Source: Winogradskyella arenosi
Lineage (GTDB): Bacteria; Bacteroidota; Bacteroidia; Flavobacteriales; Flavobacteriaceae
Length of the DNA stretch: 64,000 nucleotides
Reading direction: 5' to 3'
Assembly: GCF_003337305.1 (NCBI RefSeq)
Contig: NZ_QPJO01000006.1
Coordinates: forward strand, 101,017 to 165,016
A model generated the notes under the pieces. It was not told the origin of the DNA and made no database searches. It worked only from the letters and a program-made list of their open reading frames with translations. The translations under genes were made by a program, and so were the position numbers. Numbering within the stretch: the stretch's first letter is position 1; each line of letters starts with the position of its first letter. Shown here one piece after another: positions 1-11,717 of this stretch.

Positions 1-135
1 TAACGTCACCTTAAAAGGTAACAAAATAAGTCTTTTATAGTAGGTATAGTATTAAGAGGTGTCTGTAGTAAGTTCTAGGACATTTTTAAATAAAACATAA
101 AACATAACAACAGCTTAATAACTCATATTTAAGTC
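1..135. other. intergenic lead-in to carA
   Basis: No gene is visible here. An imperfect inverted repeat at 5-22 (GTCACCTT / AAGGTAAC) could be the terminator of a gene lying left of the window, but it lacks a strong T-run. I see no clear TAnnTTTG promoter box in front of carA. Confidence 0.3.
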
Positions 136-1236
136 ATGAAGTATAAACAAAGAAAAAAAGCGATTATCCTTTTAGCAGACGGAACTATTTTTCACGGAAA
201 ATCGATAGGTAAAGAGGGATCTGCTTTTGGGGAGGTCTGTTTTAATACAGGTACCACTGGATATCAAGAAATTTTTACAGACCCATCATACTACGGTCAG
301 TTAATGGTAACGACAAATGCCCATATTGGAAATTACGGAACCAAGGCTGATGAAGTAGAATCTGATGAAGTTATGATAGCTGGGTTAATCTGTAAAAACT
401 TTAGCTTTAACTACTCGCGTCCGGCAGGAGATGCGTCTTTAGAAGAATTCTTTGAAAAACATAACACGCTTGCTATTGCCGATGTAGATACACGTGCATT
501 AGTTAGTTATATTAGAGATCACGGTGCTATGAATGCGGTTATCTCTACGGATGTAGATAATATTGAAGGTCTTAAAAAACAACTAGCAGACATTCCGTCT
601 ATGGTTGGTTTAGATTTAGCCTCTAAAGTATCTACCAAAGAACCTTACTTTGTTGGAGACGAAAATGCCACTTATAAAATTGCCGCTTTAGATCTTGGGA
701 TTAAGAAAAATATCTTAAGAAACTTAGCAAAAAGAGATGCTTATATTAAAGTGTTTCCTTACAATAGTAAGTTTGAAGATTTAGAAGCATTTCAACCAGA
801 TGGTTATTTTCTTTCTAATGGTCCTGGAGATCCAGAACCGCTAGTAGATGCTATAGAAGTGGCTAAGAATATCATTGAAAAGAATAAGCCTTTATTCGGA
901 ATCTGTTTAGGGCACCAAGTCATTGCTTTAGCCAATGGTATTTCAACTTATAAAATGTACAATGGGCACCGTGGTATTAACCACCCAGTGAAAAACCTTG
1001 TCACCGGAAAAGGAGAAATAACGTCTCAAAATCACGGGTTCGCTATTAATAGAGAAGAAACGGAAGCTCATGCTAATGTAGAGATCACGCATGTACATTT
1101 AAATGATGATACCGTAGCAGGTATTAAGCTTAAGGATAAAAATTGTTATTCGGTTCAGTACCACCCTGAGGCAAGTCCTGGGCCAAACGATTCTTTATAC
1201 TTATTCGATCAATTTATTGAGAATCTTAAGAAATAG
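136..1236 (+). CDS. carA: carbamoyl-phosphate synthase small subunit
   Basis: Glutaminase subunit of carbamoyl-phosphate synthase. It releases ammonia from glutamine and channels it to the CarB subunit for pyrimidine and arginine synthesis in the cytoplasm. The 366 residues match the family length. The N-terminal CPSase small-chain domain covers about residues 8-150, and a class I glutamine amidotransferase domain covers about 180-362. The nucleophile is Cys257 in FGICLGHQ, with His343 and Glu345 in YHPEAS completing the triad. The first ATG gives the typical start of flavobacterial CarA. carB is not in the window. The gene stands alone and ends at a strong hairpin shared with no neighbour. 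Confidence 0.97.
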   Translation: MKYKQRKKAIILLADGTIFHGKSIGKEGSAFGEVCFNTGTTGYQEIFTDPSYYGQLMVTTNAHIGNYGTKADEVESDEVMIAGLICKNFSFNYSRPAGDASLEEFFEKHNTLAIADVDTRALVSYIRDHGAMNAVISTDVDNIEGLKKQLADIPSMVGLDLASKVSTKEPYFVGDENATYKIAALDLGIKKNILRNLAKRDAYIKVFPYNSKFEDLEAFQPDGYFLSNGPGDPEPLVDAIEVAKNIIEKNKPLFGICLGHQVIALANGISTYKMYNGHRGINHPVKNLVTGKGEITSQNHGFAINREETEAHANVEITHVHLNDDTVAGIKLKDKNCYSVQYHPEASPGPNDSLYLFDQFIENLKK

Positions 1237-1246
1237 ACACTACAGA

Positions 1247-1282
1247 AAACGCAAGGATTACAAAAAATTCTTGCGTTTTTTT
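1247..1282 (+). terminator. intrinsic terminator after carA
   Basis: The stem AACGCAAG/CTTGCGTT is followed by a run of seven or more T. Confidence 0.85.
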
Positions 1283-1354
1283 AGTTACGAAAACAATATC
1301 GTAAACTTTAATCATAAATATGATTTTTGTCAAGTATAGCCTTTAAGATTTTCG

Positions 1355-1362
1355 TAAATTTG
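1355..1362 (+). promoter_or_regulatory. putative eno promoter, -7 box TAAATTTG
   Basis: Exact match to the Bacteroidota -7 element TAnnTTTG, about 100 bases before eno. A TTTG at 1326-1329 is the nearest -33 candidate, but its 25-base spacing is too long to be convincing. Confidence 0.55.
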
Positions 1363-1449
1363 TTACAGTTCTAAGGCTTATATAACACAGAACTTTGTTC
1401 AAGTGTTGTACAATTTTTATGACAAATTAAATTTTAAAATCAAAGTTAA

Positions 1450-2760
<1,311 letters not shown>

Positions 2761-2784
2761 GGTTTTAAAGCCTATTCAAATAAA

Positions 2785-2817
2785 AAACCATCTAACTTAG
2801 CGTTAGATGGTTTTTTT
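2785..2817 (+). terminator. intrinsic terminator after eno
   Basis: Perfect 12-bp stem AAACCATCTAAC / GTTAGATGGTTT with a 5-base loop, then a T-run. Confidence 0.92.
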
Positions 2818-3056
2818 ATGCCTTTGTATTAGGGAATACATCACTTTTAAAGCTTTGTGTGCTGCAAGTTATAGGTGGTGTAATCTAAGAATAGCGCCTT
2901 AGAAACGTGGGACGTAATTGCCAATAAGACTTAATTAGTTTCATCAGTCGGTAAGATCTACTTAATTTGTTAAAAGCATTATAAATCTCCTTTCTAAATC
3001 GATTGAGATTTCGTAAATTTACGTTCTTATAATTTATTAAAATCCGTAGAGAAAAT

Positions 3057-4343
3057 ATGTCAGATAAAGCTACATTAGAAATTAATGGTGAAAAGTATGA
3101 ATTTCCTGTTGTTATAGGAACAGAAAAGGAAGTCGCAATAGATATTAAAAGTTTAAGAACTGCTACTAATGGAGTAATCACCATAGATCCAGGTTTTAAA
3201 AATACTGGAAGTTGTGAAAGTGCTATTACATTTCTAGATGGTGAAAAAGGAATCTTAAGATATAGAGGATATTCTATTGAAGAACTTGCTGAAAAAGCTG
3301 ATTTCTTAGAAGTTATTTATTTATTAATCTTCGGAGAATTACCAAACAAAGAAAAATTAGATCAGTTTCATGAAGACATCAAGTCGCATTCCGTTGTAGA
3401 TGATGATTTAAAGAAAATTTTAGATGCCTTTCCTAAATCTGCACACCCAATGGGCGTGTTGTCGTCATTAACTAGTGCACTTACGGCGTTTTACCCATCT
3501 TCAGTAGATGTCGCTTCAGAAGAAGCAATGTATAACTCTATCGTTACAATTTTAGGTAAATTCCCTGTAATTGTTTCATGGACAATGCGTAAAAAGCAAG
3601 GTTTACCATTAGAATATGGAGATGATAACTTAGGTTATGTAGAAAATATCTTAAAGATGATGTTTAAGAGTCCTAATGGAGACTACAAGCAAAACCCAAT
3701 CCTTGTTAACGCTTTAGATAAGCTTTTAATTTTACATGCAGATCACGAGCAAAACTGTTCGACTTCTACAGTTAGAATTACAGGGTCATCACATGCTGGT
3801 CTTTTTGTGTCTTTAGCCTCTGGTATCTCTGCACTTTGGGGACCATTACATGGTGGTGCTAACCAAGCGGTATTAGAAATGCTTGAAGCCATTAAGGAAG
3901 ATGGTGGTGATACTAAAAAATATATGGCAAAAGCGAAGGATAAAAATGATCCTTTCCGTCTTATGGGCTTTGGACACCGTGTGTATAAAAACTTTGATCC
4001 AAGAGCTAAGATTATTAAAGTGGCCGCTGATGAAGTATTATCCGATTTAGGAATTGAAGATCCAATTCTTGATATTGCTAAAGGTTTAGAGAAAGAAGCT
4101 TTAGAAGATCCATACTTCGTAGATAGAAAATTATATCCAAACGTAGATTTCTATTCTGGTATTATTTACAGAGCTATGGGAATTCCTGTAGAGATGTTTA
4201 CGGTGATGTTTGCCTTAGGTCGTTTACCAGGTTGGATTGCACAGTGGAAAGAAATGAGAAGAAAACAAGAACCAATTGGTCGTCCAAGACAATTGTATAC
4301 AGGAGAAACGTACAGACCATTTGTACCTGTTAACGAAAGATAA
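3057..4343 (+). CDS. gltA: citrate synthase
   Basis: Condenses acetyl-CoA with oxaloacetate to citrate at the entry of the TCA cycle. The 428 residues match the type II (hexameric) bacterial enzyme. The N-terminal small beta domain is followed by the GDEKGILRYRGY-like region (here DGEKGILRYRGYSIEEL). Active-site blocks are HADHEQNCSTSTVR, the SSHAGLF histidine, GFGHRVYKNFDPRA, and DVDFYSG with the catalytic Asp. It is monocistronic. A near-consensus box (TAAATTTA, 3014-3021) lies about 35 bases before the start, but it lacks the final G. Confidence 0.97.
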   Translation: MSDKATLEINGEKYEFPVVIGTEKEVAIDIKSLRTATNGVITIDPGFKNTGSCESAITFLDGEKGILRYRGYSIEELAEKADFLEVIYLLIFGELPNKEKLDQFHEDIKSHSVVDDDLKKILDAFPKSAHPMGVLSSLTSALTAFYPSSVDVASEEAMYNSIVTILGKFPVIVSWTMRKKQGLPLEYGDDNLGYVENILKMMFKSPNGDYKQNPILVNALDKLLILHADHEQNCSTSTVRITGSSHAGLFVSLASGISALWGPLHGGANQAVLEMLEAIKEDGGDTKKYMAKAKDKNDPFRLMGFGHRVYKNFDPRAKIIKVAADEVLSDLGIEDPILDIAKGLEKEALEDPYFVDRKLYPNVDFYSGIIYRAMGIPVEMFTVMFALGRLPGWIAQWKEMRRKQEPIGRPRQLYTGETYRPFVPVNER

Positions 4344-4362
4344 TTTATTCGTAGAGAATATT

Positions 4363-4395
4363 AAAAAGCTTCATATTTATTATGAAGCTTTTTTT
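4363..4395 (+). terminator. intrinsic terminator after gltA
   Basis: Perfect stem AAAAAGCTTCATA / TATGAAGCTTTTT with a 5-base loop and a T-run. Confidence 0.92.
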
Positions 4396-4561
4396 ATTTT
4401 TGGACTAGCGATAGCGTAGAACGTCATACTAGGTTTTTACCAAATATGAAAGTCTTAAAATAGCCAAAAGTTCTGGCTTAAAGCACCTACTCTAAACGCA
4501 TCTCTAAATAATGCTTTTAAAACATAGCGCATTATTCTAAATAACTAATAGATACGACCAC

Positions 4562-5473
4562 ATGAAATTAAACATAGAAAACGAAACCTCTAAACTAAAA
4601 GCTGTCATTTTAGGAACTGCGGAAAGCAATGGACCTATTCCTTCATTGGAAGAAGCTTATGATCCTAAATCTATTCAGCATATCAAAGCAGGCACTTATC
4701 CTAAAGAAGCGGATATGGTAGCTGAAATGGAAGCTGTGGCAGCAGTACTGAAAAAGTACGATGTAACCGTTTATAGACCGCAAGTGATCCAAGATTACAA
4801 TCAGATTTTTTCAAGAGATATCGCCTTTGTCATAGAAGATAAACTTGTAAAAGCGAATATTCTACCCGATCGTGAGCGTGAGTATGAAGCGATTCAGCAT
4901 GTATTAGATCAAATAGGAACGGAGAATATTATTGAACTTCCCGAAGAATGTCACGTAGAAGGTGGTGATGTTATGCCTTATAATGATTATATTTTTATAG
5001 GAACGTATTCTGGGGCAGATTACTCCGATTATATAACCGCACGGACCAATATGGATGCTGTGATTGCGCTTCAAGAGTTGTTTCCGCATAAAACAGTGAA
5101 GTCTTTTGAGCTTCGTAAATCCAATACAGATCCTAAGGAAAATGCACTTCATTTAGACTGTTGTTTTCAACCTATAGGAAAAGATAAAGCTATACTTCAT
5201 AAAAATGGGTTCTTAGTAGAGCGCGAATACGAATGGTTAGTCGATTTCTTCGGTAAAGAGAATGTTTTCGAAATTACTAAAGATGAAATGTATAATATGA
5301 ATAGTAACATCTTTTCAATTTCAGAGGATGTTGTCATTTCTGAAAAGAATTTTACGCGATTAAATACTTGGTTGTGCGAAAATGGATTTACAGTTGAAGA
5401 AGTAGCCTATGCTGAAATAGCAAAACAAGAAGGCTTATTGCGTTGTTCAACGATGCCTCTTATTAGAGACTAA
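4562..5473 (+). CDS. amidinotransferase / DDAH-family guanidino-modifying enzyme
   Basis: 303-residue protein of the amidinotransferase / dimethylarginine dimethylaminohydrolase fold. These enzymes attack guanidino groups of arginine derivatives through a cysteine. Visible family features are the early acidic-pocket region FSRDIAFVIED, the EECHVEGGDVMPY motif (substrate Glu and Asp), the catalytic His in ALHLDCCFQPIG, and the C-terminal nucleophile Cys295 in LRCSTMPLIR. No signal peptide is present, so it is cytoplasmic. The exact substrate (arginine, citrulline or a methylated form) cannot be read from sequence. It is monocistronic and convergent with the next gene. A second enzyme of the same superfamily (ctlX) lies about 10 kb away. 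Confidence 0.85.
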   Translation: MKLNIENETSKLKAVILGTAESNGPIPSLEEAYDPKSIQHIKAGTYPKEADMVAEMEAVAAVLKKYDVTVYRPQVIQDYNQIFSRDIAFVIEDKLVKANILPDREREYEAIQHVLDQIGTENIIELPEECHVEGGDVMPYNDYIFIGTYSGADYSDYITARTNMDAVIALQELFPHKTVKSFELRKSNTDPKENALHLDCCFQPIGKDKAILHKNGFLVEREYEWLVDFFGKENVFEITKDEMYNMNSNIFSISEDVVISEKNFTRLNTWLCENGFTVEEVAYAEIAKQEGLLRCSTMPLIRD

Positions 5474-5530
5474 GAAAAAACGATAGGTTTAATACTGAAA
5501 TAAAATCCTTTTAATGTAGGATGAGATACT

Positions 5531-5571
5531 AAAGTAGGACTGCTCCTTTTTGTGAGCGTTCTACTTTTTTT
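5531..5571 (+). terminator. terminator between the amidinotransferase and ACBP genes
   Basis: AAAGTAG...GCTC pairs with GAGC...CTACTTT, interrupted by a small internal bulge, followed by T7. It lies between convergent genes. Confidence 0.7.
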
Positions 5572-5605
5572 GTTTAAAAATGAGGATTGCAATGGTCCTC
5601 GCCCA

Positions 5606-5875
5606 TTACTTTCTATAAAGAAAATAGGTGTTAACAAGATTAATATATTCTACTTTAGCTTGCTCTCTACTAATATTTTTAATTTGAAATAGCGCATTAG
5701 CCTTAAAAGCATTAATGATAGGTTTACGGCTGCTTGGTCTGTCGTAATTACTAGTTGCTTTTTTGTAGTAAGCATAGAGGCGTAATAGAAAGTCTGCAGG
5801 AAAAGGATCTGTATGATCATTTACGAGATCTACAGCAGTCTTAAATTCGATATCTAAATCTTTTTTGGAAGTCAT
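5606..5875 (-). CDS. acyl-CoA-binding protein
   Basis: 89-residue four-helix acyl-CoA-binding protein (ACBP family), a cytoplasmic carrier of long-chain acyl-CoA. It shows the family blocks LRLYAYYKKAT and the helix-3/4 region with the aromatic and lysine positions expected of the ligand pocket. The usual KWDAW segment is replaced by ALFQIKNISREQAKVEYINL. Its start codon shares one base with the psd stop codon (TAATG-type junction), so it is the last gene of the LUD-cdsA-psd unit. Its likely role is to supply acyl groups for phospholipid metabolism. Bacterial ACBPs are scattered but recur in Bacteroidota. Confidence 0.9.
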   Translation of the reverse strand: MTSKKDLDIEFKTAVDLVNDHTDPFPADFLLRLYAYYKKATSNYDRPSSRKPIINAFKANALFQIKNISREQAKVEYINLVNTYFLYRK

Positions 5876-6528
5876 TATTTTATTTCTGCAATGATGCTTT
5901 CACCACCACGAACTTTTTGGTTCAGTTCTACTTTTATTTCAGCATGCAAAGGTAAGAATAAATCTACTCGTGACCCAAATTTAATAAATCCTGAATCGGC
6001 ACCTTGTTGTGCAGTCGCATCTACTTTTGCATAATTTACAATACGCTTGGCTAAAGCCCCAGCAATTTGGCGGTATAGAATTTTTCCAAAATTAGCGTTC
6101 TCAACCACTACCGTAGTACGTTCGTTTTCTTCACTTGCTTTTGGGTGCCATGCCACTAAATATTTCCCTGGGTGGTATTTACTATAAGTCACTTTACCAG
6201 AAATAGGGTAGCGTGTTACATGAACGTTTACCGGAGACATAAAGACAGATACCTGTATACGTTTGTCTTTAAATACTTCATTTTCTTCTACTTCCTCTAT
6301 AACAACCACTTTACCATCAACAGGAGATAAGGCCTGTGAGACTTCTGGGTGGGTGTTACGTTTAGGGTTTCTAAAAAACTGTAGGATTAGTATAAAGAAG
6401 CCTAAAACCAAAAGCATTAAGCTGGTTCTTAGCCATTCTGTTGTAATAAACCCATCAATGAGAAAAAATGAAGCGACAACAATAACTAACGTTATGAAAA
6501 TAATTTTATGGCCTTCTTTATGAAACAT
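5875..6528 (-). CDS. psd: phosphatidylserine decarboxylase
   Basis: Converts phosphatidylserine to phosphatidylethanolamine at the inner membrane. The 217 residues correspond to the short, archaeal-type form of the enzyme. Two hydrophobic segments lie at about residues 8-26 and 33-50. Later come the catalytic His in PVNVHVTRYPISG and the self-cleavage site in IKFGSRVDLF, where the Gly-Ser bond is cut to make the pyruvoyl cofactor. It overlaps cdsA by 11 bases and is followed by the acyl-CoA-binding protein, so three consecutive genes act on phospholipid precursors. Confidence 0.95.
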   Translation of the reverse strand: MFHKEGHKIIFITLVIVVASFFLIDGFITTEWLRTSLMLLVLGFFILILQFFRNPKRNTHPEVSQALSPVDGKVVVIEEVEENEVFKDKRIQVSVFMSPVNVHVTRYPISGKVTYSKYHPGKYLVAWHPKASEENERTTVVVENANFGKILYRQIAGALAKRIVNYAKVDATAQQGADSGFIKFGSRVDLFLPLHAEIKVELNQKVRGGESIIAEIK

Positions 6529-7351
6529 ACTTTAAAATTCTTATGAATAAATATATAAATGGTACTGCAAAGATAATACTATCTAATCGATCTAACAGTC
6601 CTCCGTGTCCTGGCATTATAACGCCACTATCTTTAACCCCTGCTTGACGTTTAAATTTTGACTCTATTAGGTCACCAAATGTACCAAAAACACTAACAAT
6701 AATAGCTAATATAAGCCATGAAGTATAGCTTAAGGTTAAACCTAAGCTATGCGCGTAAACGGTAATAAAATAGCTAGAAACACAAGAAAAGAATAAGCCC
6801 CCTAGGAATCCTTCAACTGTTTTTTTAGGTGATATACTCGGAAATAGTTTCTGTTTACCAAAATTCTTGCCCACTAAATACGCCGCACTGTCATTCACCC
6901 AAATAAGAATAAATGCGCCTAAAAGCATGAAAGGGGTAAACTCATCTTGATAATTTGCTATCAGCATCATAAATACAAAACCACTTGTTAAGTAGAATGC
7001 GGTTACAATATGGCGCTTAGATTCAAAAAGTGGAATTTTCTTAGCGGTAAAAACATCTTTTATTAAGATAAGGTTAACAAAGATGGTAATGACCAATAAG
7101 ATTTTAATGGCTTCATTGGCAATAAGGTCTGTGGTGTTATACACACTCATATACCAAAAACCGCCATAGATAACTAAAAAGATAATGTATTGTACAAAAG
7201 ATTTTAAATGGATAAGACGGCTAAATTCTGTAAGACAGATGAGGCCAAAAAGTCCAATTAAAATGACTGATGTATTCTGAGCGTATAGGGAACCTATAAG
7301 TAATACGACATAGATAACCCCAGAGAGGGCTCTTATTGCTAACTCTTTCAT
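6518..7351 (-). CDS. cdsA: phosphatidate cytidylyltransferase
   Basis: Makes CDP-diacylglycerol from phosphatidic acid and CTP, the common precursor of all membrane phospholipids. The 277 residues are mostly hydrophobic with about eight membrane segments. The C-terminal family signature is intact in KRQAGVKDSGVIMPGHGG followed by LLDRLDS, which holds the metal-binding aspartates. The start codon overlaps the LUD-gene stop by one base and the 3' end overlaps psd, so translation is probably coupled. Confidence 0.96.
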   Translation of the reverse strand: MKELAIRALSGVIYVVLLIGSLYAQNTSVILIGLFGLICLTEFSRLIHLKSFVQYIIFLVIYGGFWYMSVYNTTDLIANEAIKILLVITIFVNLILIKDVFTAKKIPLFESKRHIVTAFYLTSGFVFMMLIANYQDEFTPFMLLGAFILIWVNDSAAYLVGKNFGKQKLFPSISPKKTVEGFLGGLFFSCVSSYFITVYAHSLGLTLSYTSWLILAIIVSVFGTFGDLIESKFKRQAGVKDSGVIMPGHGGLLDRLDSIIFAVPFIYLFIRILKYVS

Positions 7352-7959
7352 TATAAATCTTCTAGTAAGAGTAGGTATAAATTTTTAGAGCTGCTACCAT
7401 AAGTTAAAAAGTCCTTATCGTCTGCAGTTTTAAAATGTTTAATAGTGGTAATGTTAGTCGGAATTTTTGTGGTGCTTTTTGCTTTGATTCCTTTTAAGCC
7501 TTCGCCAATAGTTTCAACAAACTGACTTGTAGTGGCGTAGATAATGAAGTTATCTGGTAATTCAATTAATTTTTTCTCTGCGATTTGGTTGGACGAAATT
7601 AATAAGGATCCGTCGTCAGAAATTAAATACTCACAGGTAGATAAAAAATAAGTGCTTTCAGAAAGATTATGCGAGGCATTTAAATTAAAATCCTTAAATA
7701 ACTCAGCCAAACGTGGATCTATTATAAAGACTTTATCATTATGCCATTGATTTTCTTCTAATATGGCATTGAAACTTTCTTGTACTTCTTCTATATTTTC
7801 GCAATATAAAAATTTACCACCATTCGCTTTAAAATTAATTGTAAAGCGTTCATCTACAGGTAGCTTCATTTCTGGCATGTATTTGCCCCGCTCATGATTT
7901 GGTATGTTTTCTTCAGTTTTTTCAGATTTTCTTCCGAAGAATTTACTAAATATGCTCAT
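7351..7959 (-). CDS. LUD-domain protein
   Basis: 202-residue protein with a LUD (LutB/LutC, YkgG-like) domain over about residues 45-200. Supporting motifs are the acidic ISDDGSLLISSNQIAEKKLIELPDN segment (quoted only in part as ISDDGSLLISSNQ) and the Thr-rich strand IIYATTSQFVETIGEG. LUD proteins act in lactate oxidation, but this solitary form beside phospholipid genes has no known substrate. An N-terminal basic and acidic stretch (about 1-30) looks disordered. It is the first gene of the unit leading into cdsA-psd-ACBP, with its own promoter box 40 bases upstream. Confidence 0.8.
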   Translation of the reverse strand: MSIFSKFFGRKSEKTEENIPNHERGKYMPEMKLPVDERFTINFKANGGKFLYCENIEEVQESFNAILEENQWHNDKVFIIDPRLAELFKDFNLNASHNLSESTYFLSTCEYLISDDGSLLISSNQIAEKKLIELPDNFIIYATTSQFVETIGEGLKGIKAKSTTKIPTNITTIKHFKTADDKDFLTYGSSSKNLYLLLLEDL

Positions 7960-7998
7960 TCAATAATTGCTATTAATCCTAGTGTGGTGTGTTATCTT

Positions 7999-8006
7999 CA
8001 AATATA
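7999..8006 (-). promoter_or_regulatory. putative promoter of the LUD-cdsA-psd-ACBP operon
   Basis: On the minus strand this reads TATATTTG, an exact TAnnTTTG match. It directly follows the T-run of the ftsH terminator and lies 40 bases before the LUD start codon. Confidence 0.6.
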
Positions 8007-8039
8007 AAAAAACTTAAACTAACACAGAGTTAATTTAAG
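8006..8039 (-). terminator. terminator after ftsH
   Basis: Read on the minus strand: CTTAAATTAAC, 5-base loop, GTTAGTTTAAG (one mismatch), then T7. It separates rsfS-ftsH from the LUD operon. Confidence 0.7.
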
Positions 8040-8069
8040 CTTTTTATATGATTTATGGGAGATGAGAGC

Positions 8070-10013
<1,944 letters not shown>

Positions 10014-10029
10014 TAAGCATGTCCTTTAT

Positions 10030-10401
10030 TTAGTAACTCGTTTCTATTTGGGTAACCTTTGCGTCTCCCCAAAGTTCTTCAATATCGTAAAATTCTCTAA
10101 TGTGTTTTTGAAACACATGCACAACAACGTTTACGTAATCCATCAAAACCCATTCAGCATTATCTGTCCCTTCAACATGCCAAGGCTTGTCTTTAAGGGA
10201 TTTACTAACTTGTTTTTGAACGGAATTGACGATGGCGTTTACTTGTGTATTTGAAGAACCTTCACAAACAATAAAATAATCACAAACAGTATTTTCTATT
10301 TCTCGTAAATCTAATATTGTTATCTCTTTTCCTTTAACTTCCTCGATGCCTCCGATGATAGCTGTAATGAGTTGGTCTGTAGGTATTTTATCTTTCGTCA
10401 T
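10030..10401 (-). CDS. rsfS: ribosome silencing factor RsfS
   Basis: Binds ribosomal protein uL14 and blocks joining of the two ribosomal subunits when nutrients are short. The 123 residues match the family (RsfS/Iojap). Recognisable blocks are CDYFIVCEGSSNTQVNAI, the PWHVEGTDNAEWVLMDY segment and the C-terminal VVHVFQKHIREFYDIEELWGD. It is the first gene of the rsfS-ftsH unit and diverges from birA. Confidence 0.96.
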   Translation of the reverse strand: MTKDKIPTDQLITAIIGGIEEVKGKEITILDLREIENTVCDYFIVCEGSSNTQVNAIVNSVQKQVSKSLKDKPWHVEGTDNAEWVLMDYVNVVVHVFQKHIREFYDIEELWGDAKVTQIETSY

Positions 10402-10421
10402 TAATTTGTTATAATTTTATG

Positions 10422-10429
10422 CAAAGTTA
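10422..10429 (-). promoter_or_regulatory. putative rsfS-ftsH promoter, -7 box TAACTTTG
   Basis: Exact minus-strand match to TAnnTTTG, ending 20 bases before the rsfS start codon. No -33 TTG is evident. Confidence 0.6.
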
Positions 10430-10479
10430 TTATTTTTTTAGTTCTTGTAGGCGCATAATGTCATAAGAAAACTATAAAA

Positions 10480-10487
10480 TAAATTTG
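10480..10487 (+). promoter_or_regulatory. putative birA promoter, -7 box TAAATTTG
   Basis: Exact TAnnTTTG match ending only 8 bases before the birA ATG, so the transcript would have a 5' leader of roughly 0-5 bases. Confidence 0.6.
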
Positions 10488-10495
10488 CGTATTAA

Positions 10496-11227
10496 ATGTA
10501 CATAATCAAACTTAATGCCATTGACTCTACAAATAGCTATCTCAAAGATTTGGCAGCAGTGTCCTTACCCAAGGATTATACAGTAGTTGCGGCCGATTTG
10601 CAGACCAAAGGGAAAGGTCAAATGGGAGCAGAATGGCACGCTGAAGCGGGTAAAAACCTTACTGCTAGTGTGTTTAAAAGAATACCAAATTTTAAAGTTA
10701 CAGATCAGTTTTATATTAGTATGACGGTGGCTTTGGCCATAAGCACGGCTTTAAGTCACTTTAAAATTCCGCAATTACGGATAAAATGGCCCAACGACAT
10801 TTTGTCAGCCAACCGTAAGATCTGTGGAATATTGATTGAAAATGTCATAAAAAATAACCAATTGCAGGGTTCTATTATCGGATTTGGACTCAATGTTAAT
10901 CAGAAACTATTCGAGAATTTACCCCAAGCGTCGTCAATGAGTGTATTAACGGGGATATTATATAATAAAGATGAAGTACTTGCTGAAGTTTTAAAACAAC
11001 TGCAAATTTATTTCGAGATTTTGGAATCGGGACAGTTAGAGGATCTGAAATATAAGTATGAAAGTCTACTGTTTAGAAAAGATAAACCCTCAACGTTTTT
11101 GGGGGCGGATGACCAGCGGTTTGCTGGAATAATTCAAGGCATTACGGAAACGGGACAGTTACAAGTTTGGACCGAGGATGACATTATTAAATATTTCGAT
11201 CTGAAAGAAGTAAAATTGTTATACTAA
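10496..11227 (+). CDS. birA: biotin--[acetyl-CoA-carboxylase] ligase
   Basis: Attaches biotin to the carrier protein of acetyl-CoA carboxylase through biotinyl-AMP. The 243 residues cover only the catalytic and C-terminal domains, so this is the class I type without an N-terminal DNA-binding domain and is probably not a repressor. Family features are the substrate-entry motif NAIDSTNSYLK, the adenylate loop KGKGQMGAEWHAEAGKNLT, the central LRIKWPNDIL strand and GFGLNVNQ. It diverges from rsfS and converges with the SRPBCC gene. Confidence 0.95.
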   Translation: MYIIKLNAIDSTNSYLKDLAAVSLPKDYTVVAADLQTKGKGQMGAEWHAEAGKNLTASVFKRIPNFKVTDQFYISMTVALAISTALSHFKIPQLRIKWPNDILSANRKICGILIENVIKNNQLQGSIIGFGLNVNQKLFENLPQASSMSVLTGILYNKDEVLAEVLKQLQIYFEILESGQLEDLKYKYESLLFRKDKPSTFLGADDQRFAGIIQGITETGQLQVWTEDDIIKYFDLKEVKLLY

Positions 11228-11249
11228 ATCCAAACTTATACGTCTTGCT

Positions 11250-11645
11250 TTAAATAGCGGTTTTCATTTTAGTGACTAAGGTTTCCATAAATTTACTAAT
11301 AGGATTCTTAATCATCATGGCCATCATAGCATTAAAATCGCCTTCAAAATGTAATTGAACCTCTGTTTTTTGCTCGGCGACTTCGTTGATATCTGCAATT
11401 AAAGCGAAGTCTAATTTTCCACCTGCAGCACCTAAGACAATTTTAGAGTGGGGTACGGCTTCTTTTTTCTTTAAAATAATATCAGGCATGCCTTTTAGAG
11501 CAAATAAAAATTTATCCGTGTCTAAAACTTCAAATTTACTAATGTTTTCAGGCATTAAGCTTTCAAAGTTTTTAATGTCTGAAAGAAAATTAAAAGTGGT
11601 TTCTGCGGATTGGTCTAAAGTAACTTTAGGAGATTCTAATTTCAT
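11250..11645 (-). CDS. SRPBCC/START-like family protein
   Basis: 131-residue small protein with the alternating pattern of the SRPBCC (START/Bet v 1-like) fold. It starts with a beta strand ESPKVTLDQSAETTFNFLSD, then helices, then several strands, and ends with the long helix PISKFMETLVTKM that caps the pocket. No signal peptide is present. The ligand is unknown. It lies 72 bases downstream of pyrE in the same direction. The pairing recurs, to my memory, in flavobacteria, but a role in pyrimidine metabolism is not shown. Confidence 0.7.
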   Translation of the reverse strand: MKLESPKVTLDQSAETTFNFLSDIKNFESLMPENISKFEVLDTDKFLFALKGMPDIILKKKEAVPHSKIVLGAAGGKLDFALIADINEVAEQKTEVQLHFEGDFNAMMAMMIKNPISKFMETLVTKMKTAI

Positions 11646-11664
11646 AGTTGTGTTTTATATGGTG

Positions 11665-11686
11665 AGTCTTAAAGCGTATTAAGACT
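11665..11686. repeat. 8-bp inverted repeat between pyrE and the SRPBCC gene
   Basis: Perfect AGTCTTAA / TTAAGACT around a 6-base loop with no T-run. It could be an mRNA stem that separates expression of the two genes, or a protein site. Confidence 0.45.
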
Positions 11687-11717
11687 AACGACTTCTTTAA
11701 AAGATTGACGTTATAAT

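Noticed and set aside
2885..3184. 99-codon minus-strand frame in the eno-gltA space
   Set aside because: It runs into gltA on the opposite strand and has no recognisable domain; it is most likely chance.
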